Source: Finegoldia magna ATCC 29328 (GTDB lineage Bacteria > Bacillota > Clostridia > Tissierellales > Peptoniphilaceae). Taken from it: DNA of 64,000 nucleotides. Positions 27,175 through 35,582 of this stretch are shown here, one piece after another (within the stretch, counting starts at the first letter, position 1; each line of letters begins with the position of its first letter). Under the pieces are notes generated by a model, which did not search any database, had not been told where the DNA came from, and worked only from the letters and a program-made list of their open reading frames with translations. Location of the stretch: positions 310,001 through 374,000 of the forward strand of contig NC_010376.1 in NCBI RefSeq assembly GCF_000010185.1, in the 5' to 3' direction. A program made the position numbers and the translations under genes.

Positions 27175-27879
27175 ATGAAAAAATACACGAAATACAAAAA
27201 AGATCTTGAATATTCTTATACAATGGGACCTTTTCCAACTTATGAACTTATTGAAAATAAGGCTGATATTGTTGAGGAGGTCTTAATTTCTGAGGATTTC
27301 AATGACACCGAAAAATTGATAAATATATTAAAAGAAAAGAAAATTCCGTACACTATTTCAAGTAAACAAATCAACAAAATTTCATTAAAGGATAAGGAAT
27401 ACGTGATTGGAGTTTTCAGAAAAGAAAAATCCAATTTCCAAGAAAAAAACCACATAATTTTGGATGGAATAGACAATATGGGAAATCTCGGCACTATTAT
27501 GAGAAGTATGCTTGCTTTTGGTTACAAGAATTTGGCGCTGATTTCAAATACTTGTGATGTTTACAATCCAAAAGTAGTGCGTGCGAGCATGGGGGCTTTT
27601 TTCAAATTAAATATTCAAAAGTTTGATAATTTAGAAGATTACAAGAAAAATTTCCCAGACAATAAAATTTATTCGTTTTTATTAGATGAAAACTCAAATG
27701 AACTTGGTGATGTGAAATTTGATGAGCCGTTCAGTTTGGCGTTTGGAAATGAAGGGGCAGGGCTTCCAAAAGAATACTACAATGAAAACAAGATTTTCAT
27801 CAATCAATCAAAAGATGTAGATTCTTTAAATTTGCCAATAGCTTGCTCCATTGCAATGTATGAATCGAAGGTGATTTAA
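27175..27879 (+). CDS. TrmH/SpoU-family RNA 2'-O-methyltransferase
   Basis: 234-residue SPOUT methyltransferase. The three family motifs are visible: LDGIDNMGNLGTIMRSMLAFG (motif 1), FSLAFGNEGAGLPKEYY (motif 2) and SLNLPIACSIAMYE (motif 3, with the knot). A short N-terminal substrate-binding region precedes them. The tRNA or rRNA target is not determinable. Its stop overlaps the next start (TAATG). Confidence 0.92.
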   Translation: MKKYTKYKKDLEYSYTMGPFPTYELIENKADIVEEVLISEDFNDTEKLINILKEKKIPYTISSKQINKISLKDKEYVIGVFRKEKSNFQEKNHIILDGIDNMGNLGTIMRSMLAFGYKNLALISNTCDVYNPKVVRASMGAFFKLNIQKFDNLEDYKKNFPDNKIYSFLLDENSNELGDVKFDEPFSLAFGNEGAGLPKEYYNENKIFINQSKDVDSLNLPIACSIAMYESKVI

Positions 27880-28574
27880 TGAAGAGAGTTTTTGTATTTG
27901 ATTTGGATGGAACGTTGATAGATTCGATAGAAATGATTAATAATTGTTTCAATCACACTACACAAAAATTTGGACTCAAACCTGTAGAAAAGGACAAATT
28001 CAATTATTTTCTTGGAGATGGACCGAAAATTTTGGTGGAAAAATCTTTGAATTATTTGATACAACGAGATAGTTTGGATGAAGCAAAAATTCATTCACAA
28101 TTTAATGAAATTTACGATAGCTACATTGAATATTACAATGGATATGACGACAAGAAAACACAATTGTATCCACATATAAGAGAAAGCTTGGATAAGTTAA
28201 AAGAAATGGGTGCACTTGTTTGCGTGTGCACGAACAAAACTCTTCCTGCAGCAGAAAAAATTTTGAATAATTTATTTCCACAAGGCTATTTTGATTATGT
28301 ATCTGCATTGGAAGATGAAACTAAAAGAAAGCCAAATCCGTATTTGCTCGATAAAATAGTAGAAGATTTGAATATTAAAAAAGAAGAGATAGTATATTTT
28401 GGAGATACTGACACAGACATTGAGACGTGCAAAAATGCGAAAGTAACAAGCGTTGGTGTTGAGTGGGGTTTTAGAGAAAGAGAAGAACTCGTAGAATCGG
28501 GAGCGGATTTTGTGATTTCCGATCAAAGAAGGATAGTTGATTTTTATGGAGAATTACCAAAAAATATTGGATAA
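27879..28574 (+). CDS. HAD-family hydrolase (phosphoglycolate phosphatase-like)
   Basis: 231-residue HAD hydrolase. Motif I is FDLDGTLIDS with the nucleophilic Asp and the acid/base Asp; motif II is the Thr/Asn region VCTNKTL; the Lys of motif III falls in KRKPNPYLL; motif IV is VYFGDTDTDIETCKNA. The cap-domain placement after motif I fits Gph/PgmB-type enzymes. The natural substrate is uncertain. The end overlaps the queH start. Confidence 0.9.
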   Translation: MKRVFVFDLDGTLIDSIEMINNCFNHTTQKFGLKPVEKDKFNYFLGDGPKILVEKSLNYLIQRDSLDEAKIHSQFNEIYDSYIEYYNGYDDKKTQLYPHIRESLDKLKEMGALVCVCTNKTLPAAEKILNNLFPQGYFDYVSALEDETKRKPNPYLLDKIVEDLNIKKEEIVYFGDTDTDIETCKNAKVTSVGVEWGFREREELVESGADFVISDQRRIVDFYGELPKNIG

Positions 28575-29166
28575 AACAATTGAAAATCTTAATGGTGGAG
28601 AAACACTTCTTCTTCACAGTTGTTGTGGACCTTGCTCAAGTTATGTTTTGGAATATTTGTCTCAGTATTTTAAGATAACAATTTTGTTTTACAATCCAAA
28701 TATTTCTCCGCAATCTGAGTTCGACAAGAGAGTTGTGGAGCAAAAAAAAGTAATCGAAAATACAAAAGCAAAATATCCGATAGATATAATTGTTGACAAG
28801 TACGATCCAGATGAATTTTATAAAAGAGTAGAGCCATACAAGGATCTTGGCGAGAAATCAAGGCGCTGCTACGAGTGTTACGATTTGAGAATCGACAGAA
28901 CATTCGACATTGCAGATGAGATGGGTTTTGATTTTATAACGACGACTTTATCAGTTAGTCCTCACAAAAACAGTCAATGGATTAATGAAATTGGAGAAAA
29001 ATTGGAACAAACTCACAAAACCAAATTCTTACATTCCGATTTCAAAAAGAAAAATGGGTACAAGAGATCAATCGAATTATCGAAGGAATTTGATTTGTAT
29101 AGGCAAGATTATTGCGGATGTGTTTACAGCAAAAAAGAAGCGGAACAACGACATAATAATGATTGA
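28546..29166 (+). CDS. queH: Epoxyqueuosine reductase QueH
   Basis: Reduces epoxyqueuosine to queuosine in tRNA, replacing QueG. The family cysteine blocks are present: LHSCCGPCSSYVLEYL near the N terminus, RRCYECYDLR in the middle, and DYCGCVYSK at the end, giving the Fe-S and second-metal ligands. The segment TTTLSVSPHKNSQWINEIG is characteristic of DUF208/QueH. I prefer ATG 28546 (206 residues) over the in-frame TTG 28537, which sits too near the AAGAAGGA site. It overlaps the HAD gene by 29 nt. No other queuosine gene lies in the window. Confidence 0.92.
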   Translation: MENYQKILDKTIENLNGGETLLLHSCCGPCSSYVLEYLSQYFKITILFYNPNISPQSEFDKRVVEQKKVIENTKAKYPIDIIVDKYDPDEFYKRVEPYKDLGEKSRRCYECYDLRIDRTFDIADEMGFDFITTTLSVSPHKNSQWINEIGEKLEQTHKTKFLHSDFKKKNGYKRSIELSKEFDLYRQDYCGCVYSKKEAEQRHNND

Positions 29167-29169
29167 TTG

Positions 29170-29199
29170 AATCGGTGATTTTTATCGCCGATTTTTTAG
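29170..29199 (+). terminator. Intrinsic terminator after queH
   Basis: AATCGGTGAT (29170-29179) pairs with ATCGCCGATT (29184-29193), with one G-U pair, followed by a T-run. Confidence 0.9.
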
Positions 29200-29243
29200 T
29201 GAGAAATTTTGCTCACAAAAAAATAGATAATGGTGTTAAGTAT

Positions 29244-29272
29244 TTGAATCGGCTAAAGTTGTTTGATATAAT
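29244..29272 (+). promoter_or_regulatory. Promoter of the fdhD-moeA-mobAB run
   Basis: TTGAAT at 29244-29249, a 17-nt spacer and TATAAT at 29267-29272, about 18 nt before the fdhD ATG at 29290. Confidence 0.7.
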
Positions 29273-29289
29273 TAAATAAAGGAGATTTT

Positions 29290-30045
29290 ATGAATTTTGA
29301 AAAACGTGTAATGGTTAAGAAATATAACGATGGAGTTATAGAAGAAGTAGAAGATGTTATTTTAAGAGAATTTTTGTTGGATATTAATATTAATTCCAAA
29401 CCTATCGTAAAACTTTTGTGTATTGAAAAGGATTTACAAGAACTTGTTACAGGATATCTTATAACAGAAAATATTGTAAGGCCAGAAGATATACAAAACA
29501 TAGATATACATATTGATGGAAATATTTGTAATGTCAAGTTGAAAGATATCGATAACACTCCAAGTCATGTGACTACTGAAAGTGGAGATTACAAAAATGT
29601 TCCTTATAATTTTACAAATAGAGATGAAAAAGTAATTCCGATTGATTGGGAGGAAGAAACACTTTTGAAGATTTCTAATTTTAATTTGTCGGGGTCGAAA
29701 TTATTCAAAGAAACTGGCAATGTGCATTCTGTTGTTTTGGCAAAAGACGAAGAGATAATTTGCCAATGTGACGATATTGGAAGATACAACGCTTTTGACA
29801 AGGCTGTGGGTACGGCTGTGTTAAATGGCGAAAAATTATCTGATTTAATCGCATTTACCTCGGGAAGAATTCCTTCATCAATTGTTCAAAAATGTATCAA
29901 TTCAGGAATTTCTGTTATAGTTTCCAGAAGCGCACCAACGGATGTTTCATTGGAATTAGCTGAAAAATACAATTTGTCTGTAATCGGCTTTTGCAAACAA
30001 AGTCGTTTAAATATTTATAGAGATTTTAGAAAGAAGGATTTGTAA
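29290..30045 (+). CDS. fdhD: FdhD-family protein lacking the usual CxxC
   Basis: 251-residue homologue of the sulfurtransferase that sulfurates the molybdenum cofactor of formate dehydrogenase. Family blocks are clear: ELVTGYLITENIV, ETGNVHSVVLAKD, QCDDIGRYNAFDKAVG, AFTSGRIPSSIVQKCINSG and SRSAPTDVSLELAEKYNLSVIGF. At the position where FdhD carries its catalytic cysteines (TTGCG or SSCGxCG in relatives) this protein reads HVTTESGDYKN, with no Cys. It therefore may not shuttle sulfur in the usual way. Context (FNT channel, moeA, mobAB) still points to molybdoenzyme maturation. No formate dehydrogenase is in the window. Confidence 0.85.
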   Translation: MNFEKRVMVKKYNDGVIEEVEDVILREFLLDININSKPIVKLLCIEKDLQELVTGYLITENIVRPEDIQNIDIHIDGNICNVKLKDIDNTPSHVTTESGDYKNVPYNFTNRDEKVIPIDWEEETLLKISNFNLSGSKLFKETGNVHSVVLAKDEEIICQCDDIGRYNAFDKAVGTAVLNGEKLSDLIAFTSGRIPSSIVQKCINSGISVIVSRSAPTDVSLELAEKYNLSVIGFCKQSRLNIYRDFRKKDL

Positions 30046-30680
30046 TGAAAAAATTAGCGGATTTTTTGTATGCCATTATGGCAGGAGCTTTTATTGCTAT
30101 GGGTGGAGTCGTATTTTTGAGCCTAAACAATAAAATTGTCGGAGCATTTATGTTCAGCTTGGGTCTTTTTGCAGTGTGTACTTTGAAGTACAACTTGTTT
30201 ACAGGAAAAGTTGGATATTTGTTCAATAATGATGTGAAAACTTATTTGCCATGGTGTTTGATGGTGTGGGTTGGAAACTTAGTTGGTAGTATTATTGTAG
30301 CGGAATTGGTTCGTCTTACAAGAGTTGCTCCTGGAATTATCGAAAAATCCACAAAATTAGTTCAAGTAAAAGCAGATGATAGCTTAATTAGCTTGTTTGT
30401 TTTGGGAATTTTCTGCAACATTATGGTTGTTCACGCAGTGGATCAATACTTAAACAATCCTCACGAAATTGGAAAATATTTGGGAATTATAATGAGTATT
30501 ATGGTATTTATTCTATGCGGATTTGAACACTGTATTGCAGATATGTTTTATATTCAAATGGCAAGAATGTGGAATTCACAAACAATTATTGCACTTATAG
30601 TTATTACTTTGGGTAATGTTTTGGGTGGAATTTTGATTCCAACAATGAGAAATATCAACACAAAATTAAAAAGCGAATAA
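30045..30680 (+). CDS. Short formate/nitrite transporter (FNT) family channel
   Basis: 211 residues with six membrane helices, shorter than typical FNT proteins (about 270). FNT hallmarks: TLKYNLFTGKVGYL (LFTGN-like loop after TM2), WVGNLVGSII in TM3, GIFCNIMVV in TM4, and CGFEHCIADMFYIQM with the conserved gating-region His in TM5. Formate or a related small anion is likely, which fits the neighbouring fdhD. The start overlaps the fdhD stop (TAATG). Confidence 0.82.
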   Translation: MKKLADFLYAIMAGAFIAMGGVVFLSLNNKIVGAFMFSLGLFAVCTLKYNLFTGKVGYLFNNDVKTYLPWCLMVWVGNLVGSIIVAELVRLTRVAPGIIEKSTKLVQVKADDSLISLFVLGIFCNIMVVHAVDQYLNNPHEIGKYLGIIMSIMVFILCGFEHCIADMFYIQMARMWNSQTIIALIVITLGNVLGGILIPTMRNINTKLKSE

Positions 30681-30690
30681 GGTTAAATAA

Positions 30691-31872
30691 ATGTTATTAC
30701 AAGTAGAAAAAGCGAAGGAAATACTTAAAGAAAATATAAAAAAAGCATCTGAAATTGAAGAAATTGATATTGATGATGCTTATAACAGAGTTTTGGCGGA
30801 GGATGTGCTGGCGAAGTTCAACAATCCTCCTTATCCCAAAAGTGCAATGGATGGATACGCTGTAAGTAGCAAAGATTCTGACAAATTATCGAAAAAGAAA
30901 ATTATCGGGACGAATTTTGCTGGAGATTGCAATGATTTTGATTACGAAGAAAATACTTGCGTGAGAATTATGACAGGTGCATTTGTACCAAAAGGCTACG
31001 ATGCAATTGTAAAACAAGAAGACTGCGAAGTAGTGGATGGTTTTATTGAAATCAAAAAACCTTACGAGCCTTTTGATTATTACATCAAAGAAGGCGAAGA
31101 TGTGTCTGAAGGGGATTTGTTAATTCCTAAAAACACGAGGATTTCTTCGGTTCACTTGTCGATTTTGGCATCAAATGGATATGCAAAAGTTAAGGTTTAC
31201 AGAAAATTAAAGGTAGCGCTATTATCGACAGGATCTGAATTGTTGTATCCTGGGGATGATTATAAACCAGGAAAAATCTACAGCTCAACAACTTTTACAT
31301 TAAAATCTATTTTAAAAAATTCAGGAGTAGAAGTTGTCGAACAAAAAAACTGCATGGATGATGAACAATCAATCATACGTGAAGTAAAAAATCTGACACA
31401 AAAATCAGATGTTGTGATAACAACTGGTGGAGTAAGTGTTGGGGACAAAGATTTAATGGAATCATGTATGAAACAAATTGGAGAAGTTTTGTTTCACAGA
31501 ATTGCCATGAAACCAGGAACACCTGTGATGGCATCAAAAGTAGGTGACACAATTGTGTTGTCTTGTTCGGGAAGTCCGTTTGCGGCTTTTTGTAATTTCG
31601 AAGTTTTATTTTGGGATTTGTACAATAAATATTATGGATTAAATGTAAAACAATTTGAAGAAGGAAAAGTTGTAGAAGGATCGATGAAACCATCGAAGCT
31701 TCAACGATACGTCAGATGTTTTGTAAAAGATTCCGAGATTACGATTTTTGATAAACACAAGAATTCTATGCTACAAGATTTGACTAATTGCAATGCGCTT
31801 TTGCTTCAAAAACAAAACGAAAGCTTGGATGTGAATTCAAGCGTAGATTATATTTATTTGGGTGAAATATGA
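30691..31872 (+). CDS. moeA: Molybdopterin molybdenumtransferase MoeA
   Basis: Inserts molybdate into adenylylated molybdopterin. The 393 residues include PPYPKSAMDGYAV, RIMTGAFVPKGYDAIVKQED, LSTGSEL, TTGGVSVGDKDLM and the PGTPVMASKVG segment typical of MoeA. It starts 10 nt after the FNT gene; the next gene overlaps it by 4 nt. Genes for molybdopterin synthesis (moaA-E) are not seen here, so they must lie elsewhere. Confidence 0.95.
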   Translation: MLLQVEKAKEILKENIKKASEIEEIDIDDAYNRVLAEDVLAKFNNPPYPKSAMDGYAVSSKDSDKLSKKKIIGTNFAGDCNDFDYEENTCVRIMTGAFVPKGYDAIVKQEDCEVVDGFIEIKKPYEPFDYYIKEGEDVSEGDLLIPKNTRISSVHLSILASNGYAKVKVYRKLKVALLSTGSELLYPGDDYKPGKIYSSTTFTLKSILKNSGVEVVEQKNCMDDEQSIIREVKNLTQKSDVVITTGGVSVGDKDLMESCMKQIGEVLFHRIAMKPGTPVMASKVGDTIVLSCSGSPFAAFCNFEVLFWDLYNKYYGLNVKQFEEGKVVEGSMKPSKLQRYVRCFVKDSEITIFDKHKNSMLQDLTNCNALLLQKQNESLDVNSSVDYIYLGEI

Positions 31873-32876
31873 GAGTTTCTGTAGGAATATTGGCCGGTGG
31901 AAAAAGTGAGAGAATGGGTCAAGACAAATTCGATTTGAACTTTTATGGGCACACTTTTATCGAAGAATTGATTGATAGATTCAAAGACTATGAGGTAATT
32001 GTTTCATCTAATACGGCTGATTATTATCCAATAAAAACTGTGAAGGATACTTATGTTGACGCGGGACCTTTGAGTGGAATTTTGGAGATTTTAAAAAATT
32101 CTACAAATGAATATGTATTTGTAACTTCTTGCGATATGATTAATGTGAAACCAGATTTGGTGGATTTTGCAGCATCTATCGCAAGTTTTTCAGATGAAGC
32201 AGTAATTTTTGAAACAGACGAGAGATGTTATCCAACTTGTGGGATTTTTTCGAAAAAAATTATTCCTGTTATAGAAGGAATGCTACAAATTGGAGATTAT
32301 CGCGTAATGAATTTGGTTAAGAAAATCGATGCGAAATTTGTAAATTTAAAATACACGATTTTTGAAGACGAATTTGTAAATATTAATTATCCAGAAGATT
32401 TGAAACAAAATGCAACACCTTTGATTTGTATTTGTGGAAAGAAAAATAGTGGCAAGACTACTTTTATTAAAAAGCTTGTTGGAGAGTTGAAAAACAGAAA
32501 CAAAACTTGTTCTGTAATTAAACACGACGGTCACGATTTTGAGCTAGATTTCAAAGATACGGACACTTTTTTCTACAAGGAGTACGGAGCTTGTCAGACC
32601 TTGATTTTTAACGATAAATACTTTAAATTAGATGGTAGGAGTAAAAATATTTATGAATTGATACAATTATTGGACGATGTTGATTTGATAATTATTGAAG
32701 GGATGAAAGATTCCGATTTCATAAAATACGAATGTACTCTTACGGATGATTTAGTGTGTAGCGATGTGAACAAATACGCAGTTATCAGCGACAGGAAATT
32801 TTCGGGATACGATAATTTCGATATCAATAATCCATCAGAATTTGCAGACTACATTATTCGAAAATTTAAAATTTAG
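31869..32876 (+). CDS. mobAB: MobA-MobB fusion protein
   Basis: 335-residue fusion. The N-terminal half (about 1-180) is a MobA-type molybdenum cofactor guanylyltransferase with VGILAGGKSERMGQDKFD and DAGPLSGILEIL. The C-terminal half (about 185-335) is a MobB-type GTP-binding protein with the P-loop GKKNSGKTTF and VIKHDGHDFELDFKDTDTFFYKEYGA. Fusions of these two occur in several bacteria. The product makes the guanine-dinucleotide form of the cofactor used by DMSO-reductase-family enzymes such as formate dehydrogenases. It overlaps moeA by 4 nt. Confidence 0.93.
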   Translation: MRVSVGILAGGKSERMGQDKFDLNFYGHTFIEELIDRFKDYEVIVSSNTADYYPIKTVKDTYVDAGPLSGILEILKNSTNEYVFVTSCDMINVKPDLVDFAASIASFSDEAVIFETDERCYPTCGIFSKKIIPVIEGMLQIGDYRVMNLVKKIDAKFVNLKYTIFEDEFVNINYPEDLKQNATPLICICGKKNSGKTTFIKKLVGELKNRNKTCSVIKHDGHDFELDFKDTDTFFYKEYGACQTLIFNDKYFKLDGRSKNIYELIQLLDDVDLIIIEGMKDSDFIKYECTLTDDLVCSDVNKYAVISDRKFSGYDNFDINNPSEFADYIIRKFKI

Positions 32877-32885
32877 AAGGTATTT

Positions 32886-33341
32886 ATGGAAAATATTTTG
32901 TGCAATATGATCAAAATAAATCGTGGAAATGATGTTTTGGTTTTAGATAAAGTTAAAAAATACGGCTGGGAAGGATTGACTTTTCCAGGAGGCCATGTCG
33001 AAAAAATGGAATCAATAACAGATTCTGTTATCAGAGAAGCGAAGGAAGAAACTAATCTGGATGTTGAAAATATTAGATATATTGGAATGATTAGTTGGTA
33101 TGACATGGACAACAACGACAGAATTGTAGGGTTTTTGTACGAGACCGATGATTTTTCTGGAGAATTGGTAAAAGAAAATATCGAAGGTACGTTGGAATTT
33201 ATAGATTACGAAGAACTAAAAAACATGGATGGTCATAGCGATTCTATGGATGAAATTTTCGCTATTTACGATGGAAAATATTCTGAAATTGTGCTTTATT
33301 ATGAAGATAATAAATGCGTAAAAAAGGAGTGTTATAAATAG
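32886..33341 (+). CDS. Nudix hydrolase (8-oxo-dGTPase-like)
   Basis: 151 residues with a complete Nudix box: G-x5-E-x7-REAKEET (from PGGHVEKMESITDSVIREAKEET). The layout (short N-terminal strand region, box at about 37-60, FLYETDDFSGEL) resembles MutT/YmfB-type enzymes hydrolysing oxidised or non-canonical nucleotides, but substrate is uncertain. The stop overlaps the GTG start of the next gene. Confidence 0.9.
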   Translation: MENILCNMIKINRGNDVLVLDKVKKYGWEGLTFPGGHVEKMESITDSVIREAKEETNLDVENIRYIGMISWYDMDNNDRIVGFLYETDDFSGELVKENIEGTLEFIDYEELKNMDGHSDSMDEIFAIYDGKYSEIVLYYEDNKCVKKECYK

Positions 33342-34249
33342 TGAGAAAAGCTAGGGGAATGATGTTTGCCATAATCTCGGCGTTGATTTTCGGGTTTACT
33401 CCGATTATGGTCAGAGAAACTTTGAGCAATGGAAGTAACGTAATTATGACTTCTTTTTTGAGAGGATTTTTCGTAATTCCTTTTTTGGCGATTTCATTGA
33501 AAAGCAGAAATATCAGCCTCAAAGTTACAAAACAAGAACTAAAAAAACTAATTTTAATGTGTAGCATTGGTGGTTGTATCACTATGACAATGCTCTACGC
33601 ATCGTACCAATACATTTCCGTTGGGCTTGCAACTTCAATCCATTTTATTTTTCCGACAATTGTAACAGTGTATTCAGTTATGTTTTTGAATGAAAAAATG
33701 ACGAAATACAAATTCGTCTCACTTATTGCATCGATTATTGGAGTAATTTTGCTCGCAAATAATGTAGGCGGAAGCAATAATTTTCCATTGGGAATGTTCT
33801 TGGCAGTGGCATCTGGTTGTACTTATTCTTTTTATTTGATTTACATGGATGTATCTGGACTTAAAAACATGGACAGCGTCAAGGTCACATTTTATAATTG
33901 TACGATTAACTCGACGATGCTTTTTATATTTGGACTTATTACTGGAGATTTTACATTGTCTTTATCAAGATATGCGTGGATTATTGCATTTGTGATTTCG
34001 ATATTGGTGTCCGTATTTGGTACGCTTTTCATCCAACTTTCGATTGTGAATGCAGGTGTCAGTACGTACACGATTTTTTCGACATTGGAACCAATTACAT
34101 CAGTAATATTAGGAATTATTTTATTTAACGAAACTACAGACCCAAGAAGATTGCTGGGCTGTTTCATGATATTTTTATCGGTGATGATATTGGCGGTTTC
34201 AATGAGATTTCAAGAAAGAAAAGCAAGGGAAGCGATAAATAATGAATGA
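33341..34249 (+). CDS. EamA/DMT-family transporter
   Basis: 302 residues with ten membrane segments in two five-helix EamA repeats (about 1-135 and 150-290). ALIFGFTPIMVRE, YASYQYISVGLATSIHFIFPTIV and the second-half FGTLFIQLSIVNAGVSTYTIFSTLEPITSVILG are typical. Substrate unknown, possibly amino acids or metabolites. It starts at GTG 33341, overlapping the Nudix stop codon (TAGTG), and overlaps the sirtuin gene by 8 nt. Confidence 0.88.
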   Translation: MRKARGMMFAIISALIFGFTPIMVRETLSNGSNVIMTSFLRGFFVIPFLAISLKSRNISLKVTKQELKKLILMCSIGGCITMTMLYASYQYISVGLATSIHFIFPTIVTVYSVMFLNEKMTKYKFVSLIASIIGVILLANNVGGSNNFPLGMFLAVASGCTYSFYLIYMDVSGLKNMDSVKVTFYNCTINSTMLFIFGLITGDFTLSLSRYAWIIAFVISILVSVFGTLFIQLSIVNAGVSTYTIFSTLEPITSVILGIILFNETTDPRRLLGCFMIFLSVMILAVSMRFQERKAREAINNE

Positions 34250-34982
34250 TGTTGAAAGATTAAAACAAATTGTAGAACAAAGTGACAAAATCGTGTTTTT
34301 CGGTGGGGCAGGAGTGTCCACTGCATCTGGAATTCCAGATTTTAGATCTGCAACTGGACTTTACAACAAGAAAAACGACAGCGATTTTTCGCCGGAATAT
34401 ATGTTGAGCCATGAATTTTTTGTGACACATCCAGATTTGTTTCAAGATTATGTTTTGGAAAATTTGATTATCGATGGAGTAAAGCCGAATAATGCACATC
34501 TTTCTTTGAGGAAATTAGAAAAAGCAAACAAATTACTCGGCGTTATCACACAAAACATCGACAGCCTGGATACGATGGCTGGTACGAAAAATATCGCAGA
34601 AATTCACGGGAATTTGAGAGATTATTACTGTGTAAATTGCGGTGCAAAATACGATTTGGACTATTACAAACAAAACAGACCTTGCAAATGTGAAAAATGT
34701 GGCGGCGTTGTGCGTCCGGATGTCACATTGTATGGAGAAGTTCCACCACAAAGTGAATTTGCAAAAGCAATAAATTGGATTAACAAGGCAGACACGATGA
34801 TTGTAGCTGGAAGTTCGCTTGTTGTGTATCCTGCAAGTGGTCTTATCAATTATTTTCGAGGAGATAATTTGATACTAATTAATCTAGATCGTACAAGCTA
34901 CGATAATATGGCAAATATCGTGATTCATGACGATATTGCAAAAACTTTAGAATATGTGACGAGGGATATTGATGAAAGATAA
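34242..34982 (+). CDS. cobB: NAD-dependent protein deacylase, sirtuin
   Basis: Removes acyl groups from lysines using NAD+. 246 residues with GGAGVSTASGIPDFRSATGLY, TQNIDSLDTMAG (most relatives have LH where this has LD), EIHGNLRDYYCVNCG and a four-cysteine zinc site (CVNC ... CEKC). VTLYGEVPP and GSSLVVYPASGL complete the NAD fold. Together with the Nudix and EamA genes it forms an overlapping cluster, but no acetyltransferase is nearby. Confidence 0.93.
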   Translation: MNDVERLKQIVEQSDKIVFFGGAGVSTASGIPDFRSATGLYNKKNDSDFSPEYMLSHEFFVTHPDLFQDYVLENLIIDGVKPNNAHLSLRKLEKANKLLGVITQNIDSLDTMAGTKNIAEIHGNLRDYYCVNCGAKYDLDYYKQNRPCKCEKCGGVVRPDVTLYGEVPPQSEFAKAINWINKADTMIVAGSSLVVYPASGLINYFRGDNLILINLDRTSYDNMANIVIHDDIAKTLEYVTRDIDER

Positions 34983-35370
34983 AATTAAAAATTATTTGCA
35001 AAAAGTTTACGGAGTGGATTTTTTCTCAAAAACAATGATAGTATTCGCTCTGATACTTTCTTTTATTAATTTAAAATTTAAAAATAGAGTTATAGAGATC
35101 ATTACGATGATTTTGATTGTGTATTTCGGAATTTTCAGAGTTTTTTCTGTTAATAAATATCAACGAATGATTGAAAATCAAAAATTTGCAAAAGCTGTAA
35201 AACCTATGACGGATTTTTTCGAAAAATATAAAATTAGAGCAGCAAATTCCAAGGATAAGAAATACATTAAATGTCCAAACTGCAAAAAGGAAATGAAAAT
35301 TCCAAGAAATAAAGGCAAAATCAAAGTAACTTGTCCTCATTGTGGACATAAATTTGTAAAGAAAAGTTAA
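34972..35370 (+). CDS. Membrane protein with C-terminal zinc ribbon
   Basis: 132 residues: two membrane helices (about 21-55), a basic region, and a C-terminal zinc ribbon CPNCKKEMKIP...CPHCGHKF. The same two-helix-plus-ribbon plan is common among uncharacterised Firmicutes proteins. I use ATG 34972, which follows a GAGGG site better than the TTG 3 nt upstream. It overlaps the sirtuin end by 11 nt. Function unknown. Confidence 0.8.
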   Translation: MKDKIKNYLQKVYGVDFFSKTMIVFALILSFINLKFKNRVIEIITMILIVYFGIFRVFSVNKYQRMIENQKFAKAVKPMTDFFEKYKIRAANSKDKKYIKCPNCKKEMKIPRNKGKIKVTCPHCGHKFVKKS

Positions 35371-35383
35371 TCAAAAATTCACG

Positions 35384-35424
35384 AATCTATTATTAAGTTA
35401 GTCGCTTGATAATAGATTTTTTTG
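35384..35424 (+). terminator. Intrinsic terminator
   Basis: AATCTATTAT (35384-35393) pairs with ATAATAGATT (35409-35418), with an inner AAG/CTT pair, followed by TTTTTTT. Confidence 0.85.
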
Positions 35425-35582
35425 TTTGAAAATTAATTGATAAAAAATTAGCTTTCGAGCAATGGTTTTATTTGATAATTTATAAATTATTAAATTCAAT
35501 CAAGTTTATATATTTATATTACATATAATTGACCGCTTGAACAATAAATGTTATCATTAAAAAAATTAATTAGGAGGGGCAA

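Noticed and set aside
35475-35490. 16-bp palindrome ATAATTTATAAATTAT before degV
   Set aside because: Only A and T in a very AT-rich gap; chance occurrence is likely.
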